From the NCBI RefSeq assembly GCF_002775205.1, contig NC_036457.1, positions 5,224,024-5,288,023 of the forward strand: DNA of 64,000 bases. Reading direction: 5' to 3'. Below are positions 24,970 through 36,568 of the stretch, piece by piece. Every line of letters starts with the position of its first letter. Positions within the stretch are counted from its first letter, which is position 1. The position numbers were made by a program, and so were the translations under genes. The stretch comes from Xiphophorus maculatus. Its lineage: Eukaryota > Chordata > Actinopteri > Cyprinodontiformes > Poeciliidae. Below the pieces are notes generated by a model. It worked only from the letters and a program-made list of their open reading frames with translations, was not told the DNA's origin and did no database searches.

Positions 24970-25894
24970 ATGCACCGCCCTCCCCGGCCGGCTCTCTCTC
25001 TCCTCCCTCCGCTCTTTATTCTCCTTGGTACCGACCTGACCCAGACCAGACCGATCCCAGCTGTGGACCGGACCAGATGCTGGCCAGTATTCCTGGTGCT
25101 GCTGCTGCTGATGATGATGATGATGGGAGTCCTGATCTTCTGCTGTGTCTCCCAGGTAAGACCAGCTGCTTCAGTGTGACCGTTCCTTACTGGGTTAACT
25201 GGAAACGATGGTCAGACAGAGAGGAAAATATCACAGTTTACTTTAGTTTCATTTAGGAAAAGCTCCAGAACCTCCAGAACCTTCAGCCTGAGCTTTCAGG
25301 CTTCCAGCTGCAGCAGCCTGACAGGACGGACTGAGGGCACACAGCTCGCCACAGACCGGTTCTGGACCAAAAACTCTCCTCGTGTCTTTGCATCTGCAGG
25401 TCAGCTGGGGGGCGTGTCCACATGTTGCCATGGAGACAACATACAGGTGTGCTCCTTTCTTCCTGTTGCCTCCTCCCCTTCCTCCTCCTCCCCCCAGAGA
25501 GCCAAAAGGTAAGCGGTTCCTCTCTGGATCCACCTGTTTGGTTCTGATCCAGTTCTGACTGGTACTGGTACCGGGTCTATAGATCAGGAAACCACCCGGA
25601 CACCATCAGAGCCTGTGTGACCTTTGACCTCAGCTGTATTTCTAGTCCAGGTGTGGGGGCTCCTGATTGCTGAAGGCTTTTATTTTGATAATCTGACAAA
25701 ATCCCTCGAACTGATTGCTTAATCCTGATTCTTCCTCCTCATCTTCCTCTTCCTCGTCTCTGTGCTGCAGTTCGAGCTCCGGACGCTCCTGATGCTCCGG
25801 ACGCTCGCCTTGAATTCCCGGGGCTCATCTTCATCGTGGCCTCGTTGTCATCGCTGGTGCTCCTGACGACGTTGAGCCGCCGCGGCGCCTGCAG
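24970..25894 (+). CDS. prima1: Proline-rich membrane anchor 1-like (acetylcholinesterase anchor), 3' end unresolved
   Basis: PRIMA1 tethers acetylcholinesterase tetramers to neuronal membranes. Three exons join in phase: 24970-25155, 25400-25508 and 25771-25894. Exon 1 ends in a hydrophobic leader (FLVLLLL, five Met, GVLIFCC). Exon 2 has spaced cysteines followed by a proline-rich attachment segment, FFLLPPPLPPPPP, as in the PRAD motif. Exon 3 encodes one membrane helix (LIFIVASLSSLVLLTTL) then basic residues. The Q|V phase-0 junction after exon 1 matches human PRIMA1 as I remember it. The gene sits between asb2 and cox8 as PRIMA1 does in human. The usual KRKP-type cytoplasmic tail was not found; a possible last exon at 26989-27055 is in phase but not similar. 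The sequence is divergent, so the call leans on architecture and synteny. Confidence 0.58.
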
Positions 25895-26756
25895 GTGGGA
25901 TTCAGCAGATCGATGGCTTGGATCTGGTTCTGACCCACAATATAGGAGCTAATATTAATATCTGAAACTACATGTTAATAAGCGTTTATAAATGAATATT
26001 CTCTGAGTCTGGTGTCAAAGTGACTGCAGACTCACCAGGGCGCCGCGCTAACGCTGACTGATGCTGCGCCGCTTCGATTAGTTTAACAGTTCACTGCTGA
26101 CATCATCAGAACCAGAGGAATTGGACCGCCAGCCAGGTTTCAGTGGACGGAGGAATTAGAAACGTTTCCAGTTTGGAGGAGAAACGTTCAGAAATCATTT
26201 CTCCATCTAAAGAGCAATAAAATGTTTCCCAGCTCTAGCTGACCCGGGAGCGCCAGCCTCAGCCAGCCATGCTGCCGGCGGCGCCGATGCTTCGGCTCAG
26301 CGGTCCGGTTCAGCCCAAAGCTTCACATTTATTATCTTATCAAAAATAAATCGCCTTTCACTGAATTCTGACCCAAAAATGAAAATGTGGATCTGTTAAA
26401 GTTCTGAAAGCTGCTGTCTACTTCAGAACCAGAACCAGAGAGAACGGGCCGAACCAGGGAGGAAGCAACCTGCAGGAACCGACATCGGCCTGGCTCTAAC
26501 TGGACCGTCTCCACGGTAATCAGAGGACCAACCAGCATCACGGACACAGAGCTGTACATGTTCAACCAGAAACAGAACCAGGACTGGATCTACATGTGGC
26601 CGGGAGCCTTAATGTCCTTAAAATCATATTTATATAAACTGAACAATGATTTGACCAGAAAATTAAATATTAATGAACTAAAACTGTTTTTGAGGTTCTG
26701 TTTGGTTCTGATCCAGCAGCAGCACGGGTCAGGAAGCGAAGCAGTTTGTTTCTGCG

Positions 26757-26955
26757 TGTGTGCCAAGCTTTTATGTGCTTGTGGGGACATTTTCTTGGTC
26801 CCCATGATGGGAAATGTTGTTTCTGGGTCAGGGGTCAGGGGTCGGGTTTGGGGCTGAGGTGTTCAGTGATTTCTGGTTAGACTGTAGAAATGAATGGAAG
26901 TTGATGGAAAGTTCCCACAAAGATAGGAAAACACGGCTGTGTGTGTGTGACGGTG
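26757..26955. repeat. Dispersed fish repeat (TTGTGGGGACATTTTC family)
   Basis: Contains CTTGTGGGGACATTTTCTTG, then GAATGGAAGTTGATGGAA and a TGTGTGTGTG end, a pattern I recognise as common in fish genomes. Its class is unknown to me. Confidence 0.5.
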
Positions 26956-27171
26956 AGGTTTCCTCTCTCACTCGTTTATTTACCTCAGGCCTCATTTCCT
27001 GGACCGGGTGATGAAGATGATGAGGAGGACTTCCTGTGTCCATGGGAGCCCGTGATGTTAAACAGGAAGTGACTAACTTAGTAAATCCAGCAGATGGAAG
27101 AAAACAAACAGAATCCTGGGAGTGGACAGAATGTCATCCGATGGAAAAATAACACCAAATCACAGAACGCT

Positions 27172-27177
27172 TTTATT
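27172..27177 (-). terminator. Candidate poly(A) signal of the cox8 gene
   Basis: AATAAA on the minus strand 207 bp after the stop codon. Confidence 0.6.
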
Positions 27178-27383
27178 TTGAAAAGACGGCAGGTGAGTTT
27201 TGCAAGGAAGAATTAACTGCTGATGACGACATGACAAACATTACAATACATTAAGCATCGTGAACACACTAAATGCTGGGTTTTCAGAATAAAAGCCTGA
27301 CTGGTTTCACGACACATTAATTCCAGATCAAAGGTTAATAATAATTCAGTTGTTTCACGCTAAGAGGAAGAGGAAGAGGAAGG

Positions 27384-29222
27384 TCAGGTCCGCGGGACTT
27401 GCTGGGCCCGCTCCCGGTACTCCGGCAGGTGGTAGAGGATCCAGGCTGCTGGGGTCAACATGGCCGCCGCGAACACAGACATGACGAAGAAACTTTGCTG
27501 TCAGGAAGAGAACAGAAAAAATGTCAACCAGACGGAACCAAACATATTTTTAGAATCTCCAGAACCAGAACAGAACCACCAAGGTCAGGAACATTCTAAA
27601 GCGCTATACCAACACAGTATTGACTGGAGGAGGCTAATGCTAAAATGCTAAATACCAATATGGTTTTGAGTGGAAGCTAATGCTAAAGCACTATACCACA
27701 GATGTCAAACTTCATTTAACTGAAAGTTTACAAAACAGCCAAATAATTCGGCACTTAGCTAAACTTATTCAGTTAAGTGCGCTACATATTTTCAGAGTTG
27801 GCAAAAAACGCTAAAGCACCGAGCAAACAACTAGCTCCACTATTAGGGAATTGCGGGTTTGTACAGAAGCGTATTGCTGTCATGAAACGTGATAAAGTTT
27901 ATGCATCCAGAAGGTGGCGGTAGTGGGCTTTTAGTGCATGTTTACCTTCATGCCTGACCTAAAACATGGAGAGATACTGATGCTGCTGGATGTTAGGTAT
28001 GAAATCATTAATAGTGTGTGCGTGTAACAAGTTAATATTACTTTACATTAAACTTCGAATTCCACCAAATTACTTATAATATATTATGTAAATTAGTTAT
28101 TTCTTCTTATTACCTGTTTGATGTGAGAAGTTAGCTTTTCCTATTGCCCTTGAACGCACCTCATGCAGTAGCCACCTAGCTTGATGCATGCTGAGGTGAA
28201 ATGCTGCGCTGGGCTAGCAGGAGGGAGGTGTTTGGACCGGACTATACAGACTGCTCACTGCTGTTTCTCAGACAAATAAAAAATGGTCGACCCAGATCTG
28301 GTTCCTGTTCTGTTTGATACACCGATAGAAACAGAACGCAGAGTGAAAGCTTGGGCCGGTCACATGCGCTCTGGGCCGGATCCTCTAGCTGTGGCGGCTG
28401 ACGGAGCAGCTGGAGAACCATCAGTTTCACCACCTTAGACATATTTAACATGGATCAAAAATCAACCCGAGACGCTGCTGCTGCTGGCCTTCTGACTAAA
28501 ACAGAACAAATCATGAGGATAGACTTTAGATCCTGCTGGTAGATTAGAAATCACTGAACGGATTAAAGATCTGCTGCTGCTGGATCAACCTGCTGGTTCT
28601 GGTTCCAGTTCATCCATTACCAAACATGGAGAAACAGCATTCAGCTTCTATACACCACAAATCTGGAACAAACTTCCAGAAACCTGAAAATCAGCTGAAA
28701 CCCCAAGTTCCTCTAAATCTAGTAGAAGTTAGTTTAGCTGGTAGAGGGAACCCAGCTGTTGGCCTGATCCATTCATAATTATTCCATCATGTGAAGCTCG
28801 TTGAAGCGACCTGCTGCTGAAATGTTCTGTATTAATAAACCGGACCGGACCGACTCTGGGACAGATCACTGTCACACCTGGATCTGGAAGAAATGTTCTG
28901 GTTCTGGTTTCTCTTCATGGTTCTGGGTTAAATAAATTAGTCTGAACAGAAAGCAGACCGACTGATCGGAGGTCTGGATCAGCCTTCAGATCAGCCATCA
29001 ATTATTGATCAGTTTTAGCAGCTCCAGTCAGTTTCTGAGTTATTAGTTATTGACCAGTCAGTCGATCGGTTAGTTAGTTAGTTAGTAGTTACTCACAGCA
29101 GCTCCGACCCGGTGTCGAGGAGGTTTGCTGTAGATCGTCCTCTTTGTCTCCTTCAGGACTTTTGCACGAGTCAAACTTGAAGATTTGTCCAGCATCCTCA
29201 AGACAGAGCATAGCATCGTCAT
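27384..29222 (-). CDS. cox8: Cytochrome c oxidase subunit 8, mitochondrial precursor
   Basis: A small nuclear-encoded subunit of respiratory complex IV in the inner mitochondrial membrane. Two exons, 29222-29097 and 27497-27384, join in phase 0 for 79 aa, typical of the family. Residues 1-30 look like a matrix-targeting presequence (hydrophobic start, many K/R, almost no acid). The mature part starts near IYSKPP and has one membrane helix, SFFVMSVFAAAMLTPAAWIL, followed by the family-like ending HLPEYRER. An in-frame ATG lies 14 codons upstream, but the chosen one gives the better presequence. Its place between prima1 and ubr7 matches human COX8C; whether it should be named cox8b or cox8c I cannot decide. 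Confidence 0.88.
28575..28740 (+). mobile_element. LINE 3' fragment in cox8 intron
   Basis: A short open stretch reads AFSFYTPQIWNKLPE, resembling the extreme C-terminal region of L2-type ORF2 proteins. Only about 165 bp can be recognised and it is not functional. The rest of this 1.6-kb intron (27498-29096) holds nothing I recognise. Confidence 0.5.
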
Positions 29223-29826
29223 GACGACCCTCACCTGATCACACCTGGTGCTCTGATTGGCCACTGCCGATCCGTTTGGTCGGTGTGAGCAGCTGGACGG
29301 TTGGAGTCAGACTGAGGGCTGGAGGCAGAGCAGGAGGAAGAGGAGGAGGAGGAGGATCCAGCCGGGAGCCGATTGGCCGGCCGGCGGGTCCCGGGTCAGT
29401 TCTGGTCGGTGATAACAGGAACCAGAGCAGCAGCTCTGATTGGATCTCCTGCAGAACAAAGAACCCTGATGAGGCGGAGAGCTGCAGGTGTTTGATGTTG
29501 GAGCAGAGCCACAGGTGGAGCGCTGCTCTTCGTCACAGATGGACAGATGATAGGAAGTCACCGTCTGACCACCACGCCAGCAGCTGCAGGACGGCCGGTT
29601 CTGTTCAGACTCCGGATCCAGAACTCGGTTCTCTCAGCACAGTCAGGAACAATCCAATGTTTTGTGACTATTGTTTGGACTTCAGTTAAACCTTTAGATC
29701 TGGACCTGGACCCACTGATCAGCTCCAGAACCAGGCAGGAGGATCCTCCGAGTTTGGGTTCCTTCCTGAACCCGGCCCGGTTTCTGCAGCTGACCGGGTC
29801 CCTGAACAATGAGCTCAACATCACGC

Positions 29827-29832
29827 TTTATT
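29827..29832 (-). terminator. Candidate poly(A) signal of ubr7
   Basis: AATAAA on the minus strand 137 bp after the ubr7 stop; a second copy is at 29846-29851. The interval 29223-29826 is spacer carrying the cox8 promoter, with nothing else recognised. Confidence 0.6.
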
Positions 29833-29968
29833 GCGCAGCGTAACTTTTATTCTTACAAGTAAGAAAACACAAAGATGAAACTAAGAGACACTCAGCTTAA
29901 AAACATCCCAAAGAACAAATTCAGAAAATATAAAACTGAAGAAGAAGTTGAGTTTTTCCCAGGAACGA

Positions 29969-32085
29969 TCAGGAGAAGAACGGTCCAGAGTCCGCTCGAC
30001 GTCTTTTACGACTCTGTTGCTCGAAGAACTGACGGATGTCATCAGAGGTCACGACCTGCCGCAAGAAAGCTGTGAGTTAGCATGAGTCAGCGGAATAAGA
30101 GGCAGAAACACTGAGACCCAAGTTAAAGACCCCCCACATTACAACCCAGACCCGCCCCAAAGGTACAATTCTGCATCATCAGTTATAGCCCCGCCCCTTG
30201 TGTTTATAGCCCCGCCCCTCTTCATTAGGAACAGTAAATCTCACCTTTCCTTCAGCCGCAAACGTCTGCAGGAAGTCCTTCAGTTCAGTTTTCATGTCGT
30301 TATAGCCTGAAACATGGAAACCATCAGCTTTGTGGGAACTGTAGTTCTGAGTCTGTAGTTTAACTGGTGGTACCGGTTGTGTATTTTAGGTACCGTGGAT
30401 GATCTCGAGCTGTTGGACCCGGTTCAGGTTGTCCAGCGCGGACATCAGCGGGTCGTGTCCCTGCTGTCTCTGCTCGTTGCTCTTTCCTTTGTTCTCGTAG
30501 GCGAGGACGGTGTCCGCTTCGTCCAGCAGGAAGGACAGTCCGGCACCAGCCAGCTGCACCTGGGTCAGAACGTCACAGGAGGGTTAGCGCCTGGTGTCGG
30601 GTCAGGTCAACCTTCAGGGCGCAGCTGATGAACACCTGGCAGGTGGAGCAGGAGCAGAGCCTGGAGCGCCACCCTGAGGGCCAGAACACGGCTCCCGATT
30701 GGTCCGTCTTCTGACCCGCTTCCTGCAGCGCCTTCAGTCTGCAGCTTGGCTCCGCCTCCTGCCGGCTGCGTTTACAGCTGGGCTCGACGACCTCGTCGCC
30801 CTGGAAACATTTGATTGGTCATCAAGGTTGCTATGGAAACCTACTCAGACCAGGTGAGTCAGGCGTCTCACCTTCTCCTCCTTTTTAGGCACACCGGCCT
30901 CTGACTGCTCTCCTTTCTCCTCCTTGGTCTGCAGCGCCGGACCCTGCACTAACAGCACAACGTCCCACACAGGTGAGACGCCACGAACAACACCCACCTG
31001 CAGCTAGAAAGCCCCGCCTCTTACCTGCTAGGTGAGCAGCGTAGGCCCAGAGAAAAACATGTTGGTTCATGCAGGACTCACAGATCATCTCCTGCATCTC
31101 CACACAGTCAGGAACTGCACAGCCCAGGTGCTGCAAGGAGACAGGTGAGGAGAGGAGAGGAGAAGAGGAGAGGAGGCAGGTGAGGAGAGGATACAAGAGG
31201 AGACAGGAGGATAGGACACCTGGCTCCACCTGCTCAGACTCACCCTGCCATGCAGCCAGTCCTCACAGACCACACACTGGATCATCTCATCCTGCACCTG
31301 GACACAAGCAGCCAATCACAGTGAGACATGGAGTCATAGCTCAGCTGGTGAACAGGTGAGCTCCAGGTGGTCTCACCTGGTCGTCAGGGTCGGGGTACGG
31401 CCGGCGGCAGGTGCAGTAGAGGCCGAAGAAGTTATGGCTGTATTTATTCAGACTGTTGGTGTCGTCCTTCTCCTGACACACACACATAAAAATATATATA
31501 TAAGTCAAAGATATGAAATCTGCCATCCTTCCTTCCATCCAGGGTCAGCGTTGCCATGGCTGCAGGACATGTGAGTACAGGTGTTCTCAGGTGAACTCAC
31601 AGGATGTAGTTTACACTGCAGCTCAGAGAACTTCCTGTTTCCACAGTCGCAGCGGAAATTTCTGCAGAAACCACAGAAAAAGAATTGAAACGGATCCCAA
31701 TGATCTAACTGGTGTTCAGAAACTGACCTGAGTCACATGACAACAGCAGACCAATCTGTGAGAGGTACCTCTTGGTGTAGAGCTCAAAGAGGTCGTGACC
31801 TTCGTGGCAGGTGTAGGAGCAGGCCAGGCAGACGCCGGCGGCCTCGCCGCCCTGTGGCGTGCAGGTGTTGCAGGCGTACAGCGCCTGCCGCTTCACGTAG
31901 CCCTGCAACAGACGCAGTGTCAGCTGGGCTAGGCCGGGCCGGAACTGGATCCTCGAGGTGAAACTTACCTGAGGATAGGAACAGTGATCGGAATCACTTC
32001 CTGCCAGGACGGCCGAAGCTTCCTCCTCCAGCTCCTCATCCTCCTCCAGAACGTCCACCAGAGACACCGTCTGCTCCTCGCTCAT
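29969..32085 (-). CDS. ubr7: UBR7, UBR-box and PHD-finger protein
   Basis: A UBR-family protein with an N-recognin-type UBR zinc box and a PHD finger; the mammalian protein has been reported to ubiquitinate histone H2B. Coding exons: 32085-31969, 31902-31769, 31661-31601, 31472-31377, 31297-31244, 31130-31025, 30948-30872, 30800-30636, 30559-30394, 30306-30245 and 30055-29969 (1125 bp, 374 aa; human 425 aa). Residues 2-22 carry SLVDVLEEDEELEEE. The UBR box spans about 40-105 (CLACSYTCHEGH, FRCDCGN). The PHD follows, about 115-185 (MIQCVVCEDWLHGR). A basic linker leads to FLLDEADTVLAYENKGK and NRVQQLEII. The shortfall against human lies in the disordered middle. One donor (GTGTTC after 30636) was chosen because it restores the family spacing. 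A 5' non-coding exon is listed separately. Confidence 0.94.
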
Positions 32086-32310
32086 CCTCACCTGCTTCCT
32101 GCAAGGCAAACCCGCGGGTCAGCCGGAAACCACGGCCCGGACCAACCATGAAACAATGTCCTGAAGGTTCTATAGGAATAAAATGGCTGAAGCTGGAGTT
32201 TCAGTAAATGGATCAGGAGTTACAAGTTTTAATAATTTAGACAAATTAGCATAAAGACGTGGAAGTCCGAAAATCTCCAACAAGTCTGGAAGTACTGGGC
32301 TGGGATCCAG

Positions 32311-33210
32311 GACCTGGAATATTATCCAGAACCTGGAATATTATTCTAGAACCTGGAATATTATCTAGAACCTGGAATATAATTGAGAACCTGGAATATT
32401 ATTCTAGAACCTGGAATATTATCCAGGACTTGGAATATTATTCTAAAACCTGGAATATTATCCAGGACCTGGAATATTATCCTAAACCTGGAATATTATC
32501 TAGAACCTGGAATATTATCCAGGACCTGGAATATTATCCTAAACCTGGAATATTATTCTAGAACCTGGAATATTATCTAGAACCTGGAATATAATTGAGA
32601 ACCTGGAATATTATTCTAGAACCTGGAATATTATCCAGGACTTGGAATATTATTCTAAAACCTGGAATATTATCCAGGACCTGGAATATTATCCTAAACC
32701 TGGAATATTATCTAGAACCTGGAATATTATCCAGAACCTGGAATATTATTCTAGAACCTGGAATATTATCCAGGACCTGGAATATTATCCTAAACCTGGA
32801 ATATTATTCTAGAACCTGGAATATTATCTAGAACCTGGAATATTATCCAGAACCTGGAATATTATTCTAGAACCTGGAATATTATATAGAACCTGGAATA
32901 TAATTGAGAACCTGGAATATTATCCAGAACCTGGAATATTATTCTAGAACCTTTAATATTATCCAGAACCTGGAATATTATTCTAGAACCTGGAATATTA
33001 TCTAGAACCTGGAATATAATTGAGAACCTGGAATATTATTCTAGAACCTGGAATATTATCCAGAACCTGGAATATTATCCAGGACCTTTAATATGATTCT
33101 AAAACCTGGAATGTTATCCATGACCTGGAATATTATCCAGAGCCTGGAATATTATTCTAGAACCTGGAATATTATCCAGGACCTGGAATATTATTGAGAA
33201 CCTGGAACAT
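32311..33210. repeat. 19-bp minisatellite in ubr7 first intron, about 47 copies
   Basis: Units such as ACCTGGAATATTATCCAGA with endings varying among CCAGG, CTAGA, CCTAA and TTCTA. It stays open in frames reading EPGILSRTWNII because of the repeat, not because it codes. Confidence 0.95.
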
Positions 33211-33480
33211 CTAACTGGATTTTAAACGGTCAGCAGCCCCACGGTTACCATAGTAACCAGGTAAAATGGTAAGTTATTGACGAACAGAGGTTACCAAAGC
33301 AGGCCTGGGATGGAATAATCAGGTAGGCAGGTTACCATAGTAACCAGCAGACAGCCGATCAGGTAGATTCTGACCGGTTACCTCCAGGTCACATGTTATT
33401 GATACCCTGGTTATCGATCCCTGATCAGCTCCAGGTTGCTAATGCTAACGCTATTAACCCGGACCAGAGACGGAACTTAC

Positions 33481-33640
33481 TGAACCGAGCCGGACCGGAA
33501 GCACACCCGAACCCTTCCCTGCGTGTGATCAGCTGATCGATGGGGATCAATGACTCCGATCGGAGCGAACCTTTGATGCTGAAGCACGAGCTCCTGCTAA
33601 CGGATCACAACTTCCGGTTGACGTCCAGCAGCTCGTATTT
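33481..33640 (-). other. ubr7: Candidate 5' non-coding exon of ubr7
   Basis: On the minus strand a strong donor (A|GTAAGT) sits at 33480/33481, and the ubr7 start-codon exon has an acceptor (CTTGCAG) 13 bp upstream of the ATG, at 32098/32099. Joining the two gives a UTR exon starting near 33.6 kb. The upstream limit is a guess. Confidence 0.55.
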
Positions 33641-33672
33641 GGCGGCTTCCGGTGAGGTCAGAGGTCGCCAAC
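33600..33672. promoter_or_regulatory. Shared ubr7/gon7 bidirectional promoter
   Basis: The ubr7 5' exon and the gon7 ATG are separated by less than about 100 bp head to head. The sequence around 33600-33900 is CpG-rich and has no TATA box, as usual for housekeeping pairs. Confidence 0.5.
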
Positions 33673-36000
33673 ATGGAGGCGGCGTTTGTACGCGCGGAGC
33701 TGCGGTTTTGGGACGGACAGAACCGAACCTTCAGCGTCCGAACCGGTACCGGCCTGAGCGCCCTGAACGCCGCGATCTCCGAGCTCAACCAGAGGGCGGC
33801 GCAGATGCTCACCGAGCTCGTTGACAGCGAGAGAGCGCGCGCAGGCGGTGCACGAGGTGAGCTTCCGGTGGCCGTTTGAGCAACAGCTCCGCGCGCGAAG
33901 TAGAGCTGAAGTAGCGGCGGGAGCGCGTGAAGAAGCGCGCTGTCGATGTAGAGAAGATGAAAAGCACGTGACCTAAACAAACAGTTGGAGAGAGTGAGCC
34001 GTCCAGTTTGACCCGGGCAACATGGCGGCACTATTAGCGTGTCATACTGGGTCAGACTGTTAACACATGTTGAAGCTGCTATGGCTTGGAAATAAACTCA
34101 GGAGCAGTATGTCGTTAAAACCAGAAACGTTCTCGTTATAATAAGATATCAAATCCGCTCCTCTGACCGATTCCGAGCTGCTAAGAGGCATAAATGGCTC
34201 CTACCGACACGTCACCGTTTCTGTTCTACTGTTAACGGCCTTTTTTTATTAAACGGGAAAACTGATCCTGAATTTATTTCCCAGCTCTGGCAGTAAAACG
34301 GCTATGATGTTGTTAAAGAGTGAGTTAGACATTTTATATTAAAGAAGTTAATAGAAATCCGGCCCTTTGTGGCACTGATGGGTTTTATCCTCATGTTGTT
34401 TCAGATCGATAACGATCACTGACTACTTTTTTATGATGAATCTTTTTGAAATTTACAAACGACATTTTTAAGCAATAACGTTTGGCTTTTATTAATCACC
34501 TAATGAAATAAAAATATTTTCATGTATCAAATGGAGCCCATATTCATTATCTATTGCAAATATGAAAATATGGAGTACTCAGAATATGAAGTATGATTAA
34601 TCTGTCGGCTCTGTTAGGAAACCAGCAGTGTCAGCATTGAAAAATTAAAGCTAGCATTGGTGATTACAAGCTGGCATTTAGTATTGTTTTTATTGTTGTG
34701 TTTTATGATTTTGCCGTGATTGTACATATATAAAATCTATATATTGTATATTCAGACTATTATTAACTGACCTGTGCAGGGCCACTGATGGAAACTACCG
34801 TAAGTTAAATCTGGTGCAAAGTATCTTTTCTCAATGTGTTCTGCTCATTGTCCCTGTTCATACCTGTCAAGTCTCCCGTTTTTTTACCCCCGTTCCCGTA
34901 AATACAGTATATCGTATTTTGCCCCCCTAGTCTAACAGTAGCACCGGACGGAGACATTTCCCGTATTCTCAAGTCCAAACCTTGACAGGTTAAATAAACT
35001 AAACTACAATAGCGCCCCCTGTGGTGGCGGCATGCTAGAGCAGTTCCGGTTTCTGATCAGTTCTTTTCTGACTCGAGTTGTTTGGACAGTTTTCTCCTCT
35101 GGTTCTGGATGCTGCGCAGCTGGGAGGATTTTTGATGTTACACTTTTACTTTTGAGGAGATGTAGTGTCTCGGTCGGTGTAACCACGGCAACCATGTATT
35201 GTTTTCATAACTACGATCTGATTAGCATCTCGGAAACTGTTATCAAAATATTTCATATAATTGGGCCAAGATGGCAGAAATTTTGGTCGTCGGCTCTCTT
35301 AAACACAGGAACAGAGTTGAGGGTAAAATTCAAACTCTGCTTCATCGCTACTCACATTGAGCTCCACTTTGTTCTGGAGGAAATAATTTACTCGTTTACT
35401 AATTATGGCCGACAGAGGAAAACAGCTTCAACTTTACTGTAACAACGTCAGAGCTTCCACAAATTCAATCAAGAAATATGGAGAAGGTAAATATAGAGAC
35501 ATTTAGATCTCTAAAACTAAATGTCACCATGAACTGGTAACTCAGACAATCGTGCATTTTAGTAAGTATGAATTTTTTAATTAACTCATCATTTAGGGCG
35601 AATATATATTTTTTCTTGATGGAAAAACGTGTCTATAAACATGTTTTCAGACATTTTGTAGAACAGGAAAAAAACAGGTTTGAATTTGAATTCTTGAAAG
35701 TCATGTGACATCGTCACCAATCACGAGCAACCAATCAGAGCGCCCCTCTGCAGCGCTGATAATTCACTTTGAATAAAAAAATAGAAAATAAATCTAATAT
35801 TCTAAACCTTTTTAAGGATTGCTGTTTCAGCTGCTCTCTACTAAATATTTCCAGCAGCAAACAGGGCAACCTCCTGGGGGCGCTGTTCTGATTCACCTGT
35901 TCTACCTGCCGCAGGTGATGAAGAGAGTGATGAGGAAGAGGAAGAGGAAGATTTGAACTCTGACCTTCAGCCTGAAGCTAAAAGATCCAAAACCAGCTGA
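33673..36000 (+). CDS. gon7: GON7, KEOPS complex subunit
   Basis: A subunit of KEOPS, which makes t6A at position 37 of ANN-decoding tRNAs. Two exons, 33673-33856 and 35915-36000, join in phase 1 to give 89 aa (human 100 aa). Exon 1 carries the conserved helical segment ALNAAISELNQRAAQMLTEL. Exon 2 is an acidic tail (GDEESDEEEEEEDLNS) ending EAKRSKTS, like the human tail that ends with a KRPKTP-type basic cap. The protein is small and largely disordered, so identification also rests on its head-to-head place beside ubr7 and next to tmem251, as in human. Intron 1 contains a MITE. Confidence 0.87.
34862..34990. mobile_element. Short MITE in gon7 intron
   Basis: The inverted ends are ACCTGTCAAGTCTCCCG on the left and, on the right, AAACCTTGACAGGT, flanked by TA. 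Length is 129 bp with no coding capacity. The family is not recognised. Confidence 0.55.
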
Positions 36001-36042
36001 ACTCCTGCTGTGAAATGTCATGTTTTGTTTTATTAATGTCAT

Positions 36043-36048
36043 ATTAAA
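36043..36048 (+). terminator. Candidate poly(A) signal of gon7
   Basis: ATTAAA 43 bp after the gon7 stop. The gene ends about 170 bp from the stop codon of the convergent tmem251. Confidence 0.5.
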
Positions 36049-36211
36049 GTTGCCATGGTAACCAGTGCGTCACGTCATTAAATACAGAAAAAACAAACAG
36101 AAATTGCTGCTCTCTGATTTTTCAGCAGGGACTGACAGTCTGTGCTGAGGGCGGTGAAGATGCTACGTTTGTTTACTGGAACAGGAAGTGACATCACACG
36201 TCCATCTGTCT

Positions 36212-36568
36212 CTACATGTGAATGAGCAATCCGGCTCTGTGATTGGCTGGTTTGGGCGCGCCACGGCGACTGCACAGCAGGAAGATGCAGACAGGAAGCA
36301 CGCAGTAGCCGACGGCGCGGGGATCCGCCCTGGTGCACGAAAACAGGAAGAGGAAGAGCTGCAGGTACGGCACCAGGAAGACGGAGGCCCACGCCCACAC
36401 AGGAAGTGGCGGCAGGTGGGCGGAAACGGCGGGGGGCAGCACCAACGAGCCGTCGCTCTGCACGCGCTCCAGACTGACCACCTCAAACACCAAGTAGGCG
36501 GCCATGATGCTGAGCAGCAGGAAGAGAGCCACGCCCACCCAGCCCATCCTCTGGCGGAAGTTCATCAT
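36212..36568 (-). CDS. tmem251: TMEM251/LYSET, lysosomal enzyme trafficking factor
   Basis: A small Golgi membrane protein needed for GlcNAc-1-phosphotransferase function, hence for mannose-6-phosphate tagging of lysosomal enzymes. The frame runs from MMNFRQRMGWVGV to the stop, 118 aa, close to the short human isoform of about 131 aa. Two hydrophobic segments are visible, VALFLLLSIMAAYLVFEVV (about 13-31) and ASVFLVPYLQLFLFLFSC, followed by the conserved TRADPRAVGYC. The exon's 5' end is an acceptor (CTGCAG) near 36578, so the 5' UTR is spliced. The N-terminal extension of the long human isoform was not found. An out-of-frame ATG 7 bp upstream opens an overlapping uORF. Confidence 0.9.
   Translation of the reverse strand: MMNFRQRMGWVGVALFLLLSIMAAYLVFEVVSLERVQSDGSLVLPPAVSAHLPPLPVWAWASVFLVPYLQLFLFLFSCTRADPRAVGYCVLPVCIFLLCSRRGAPKPANHRAGLLIHM

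Noticed and set aside
26989-27055. Last exon of prima1
   Set aside because: The acceptor and phase fit, but the 22-codon ending has no likeness to the family tail and sits next to a dispersed repeat.
32259-32831. Open frames encoding EPGILSRTWNII repeats
   Set aside because: They are open only because of the 19-bp minisatellite; there is no start context, splice support or family similarity.
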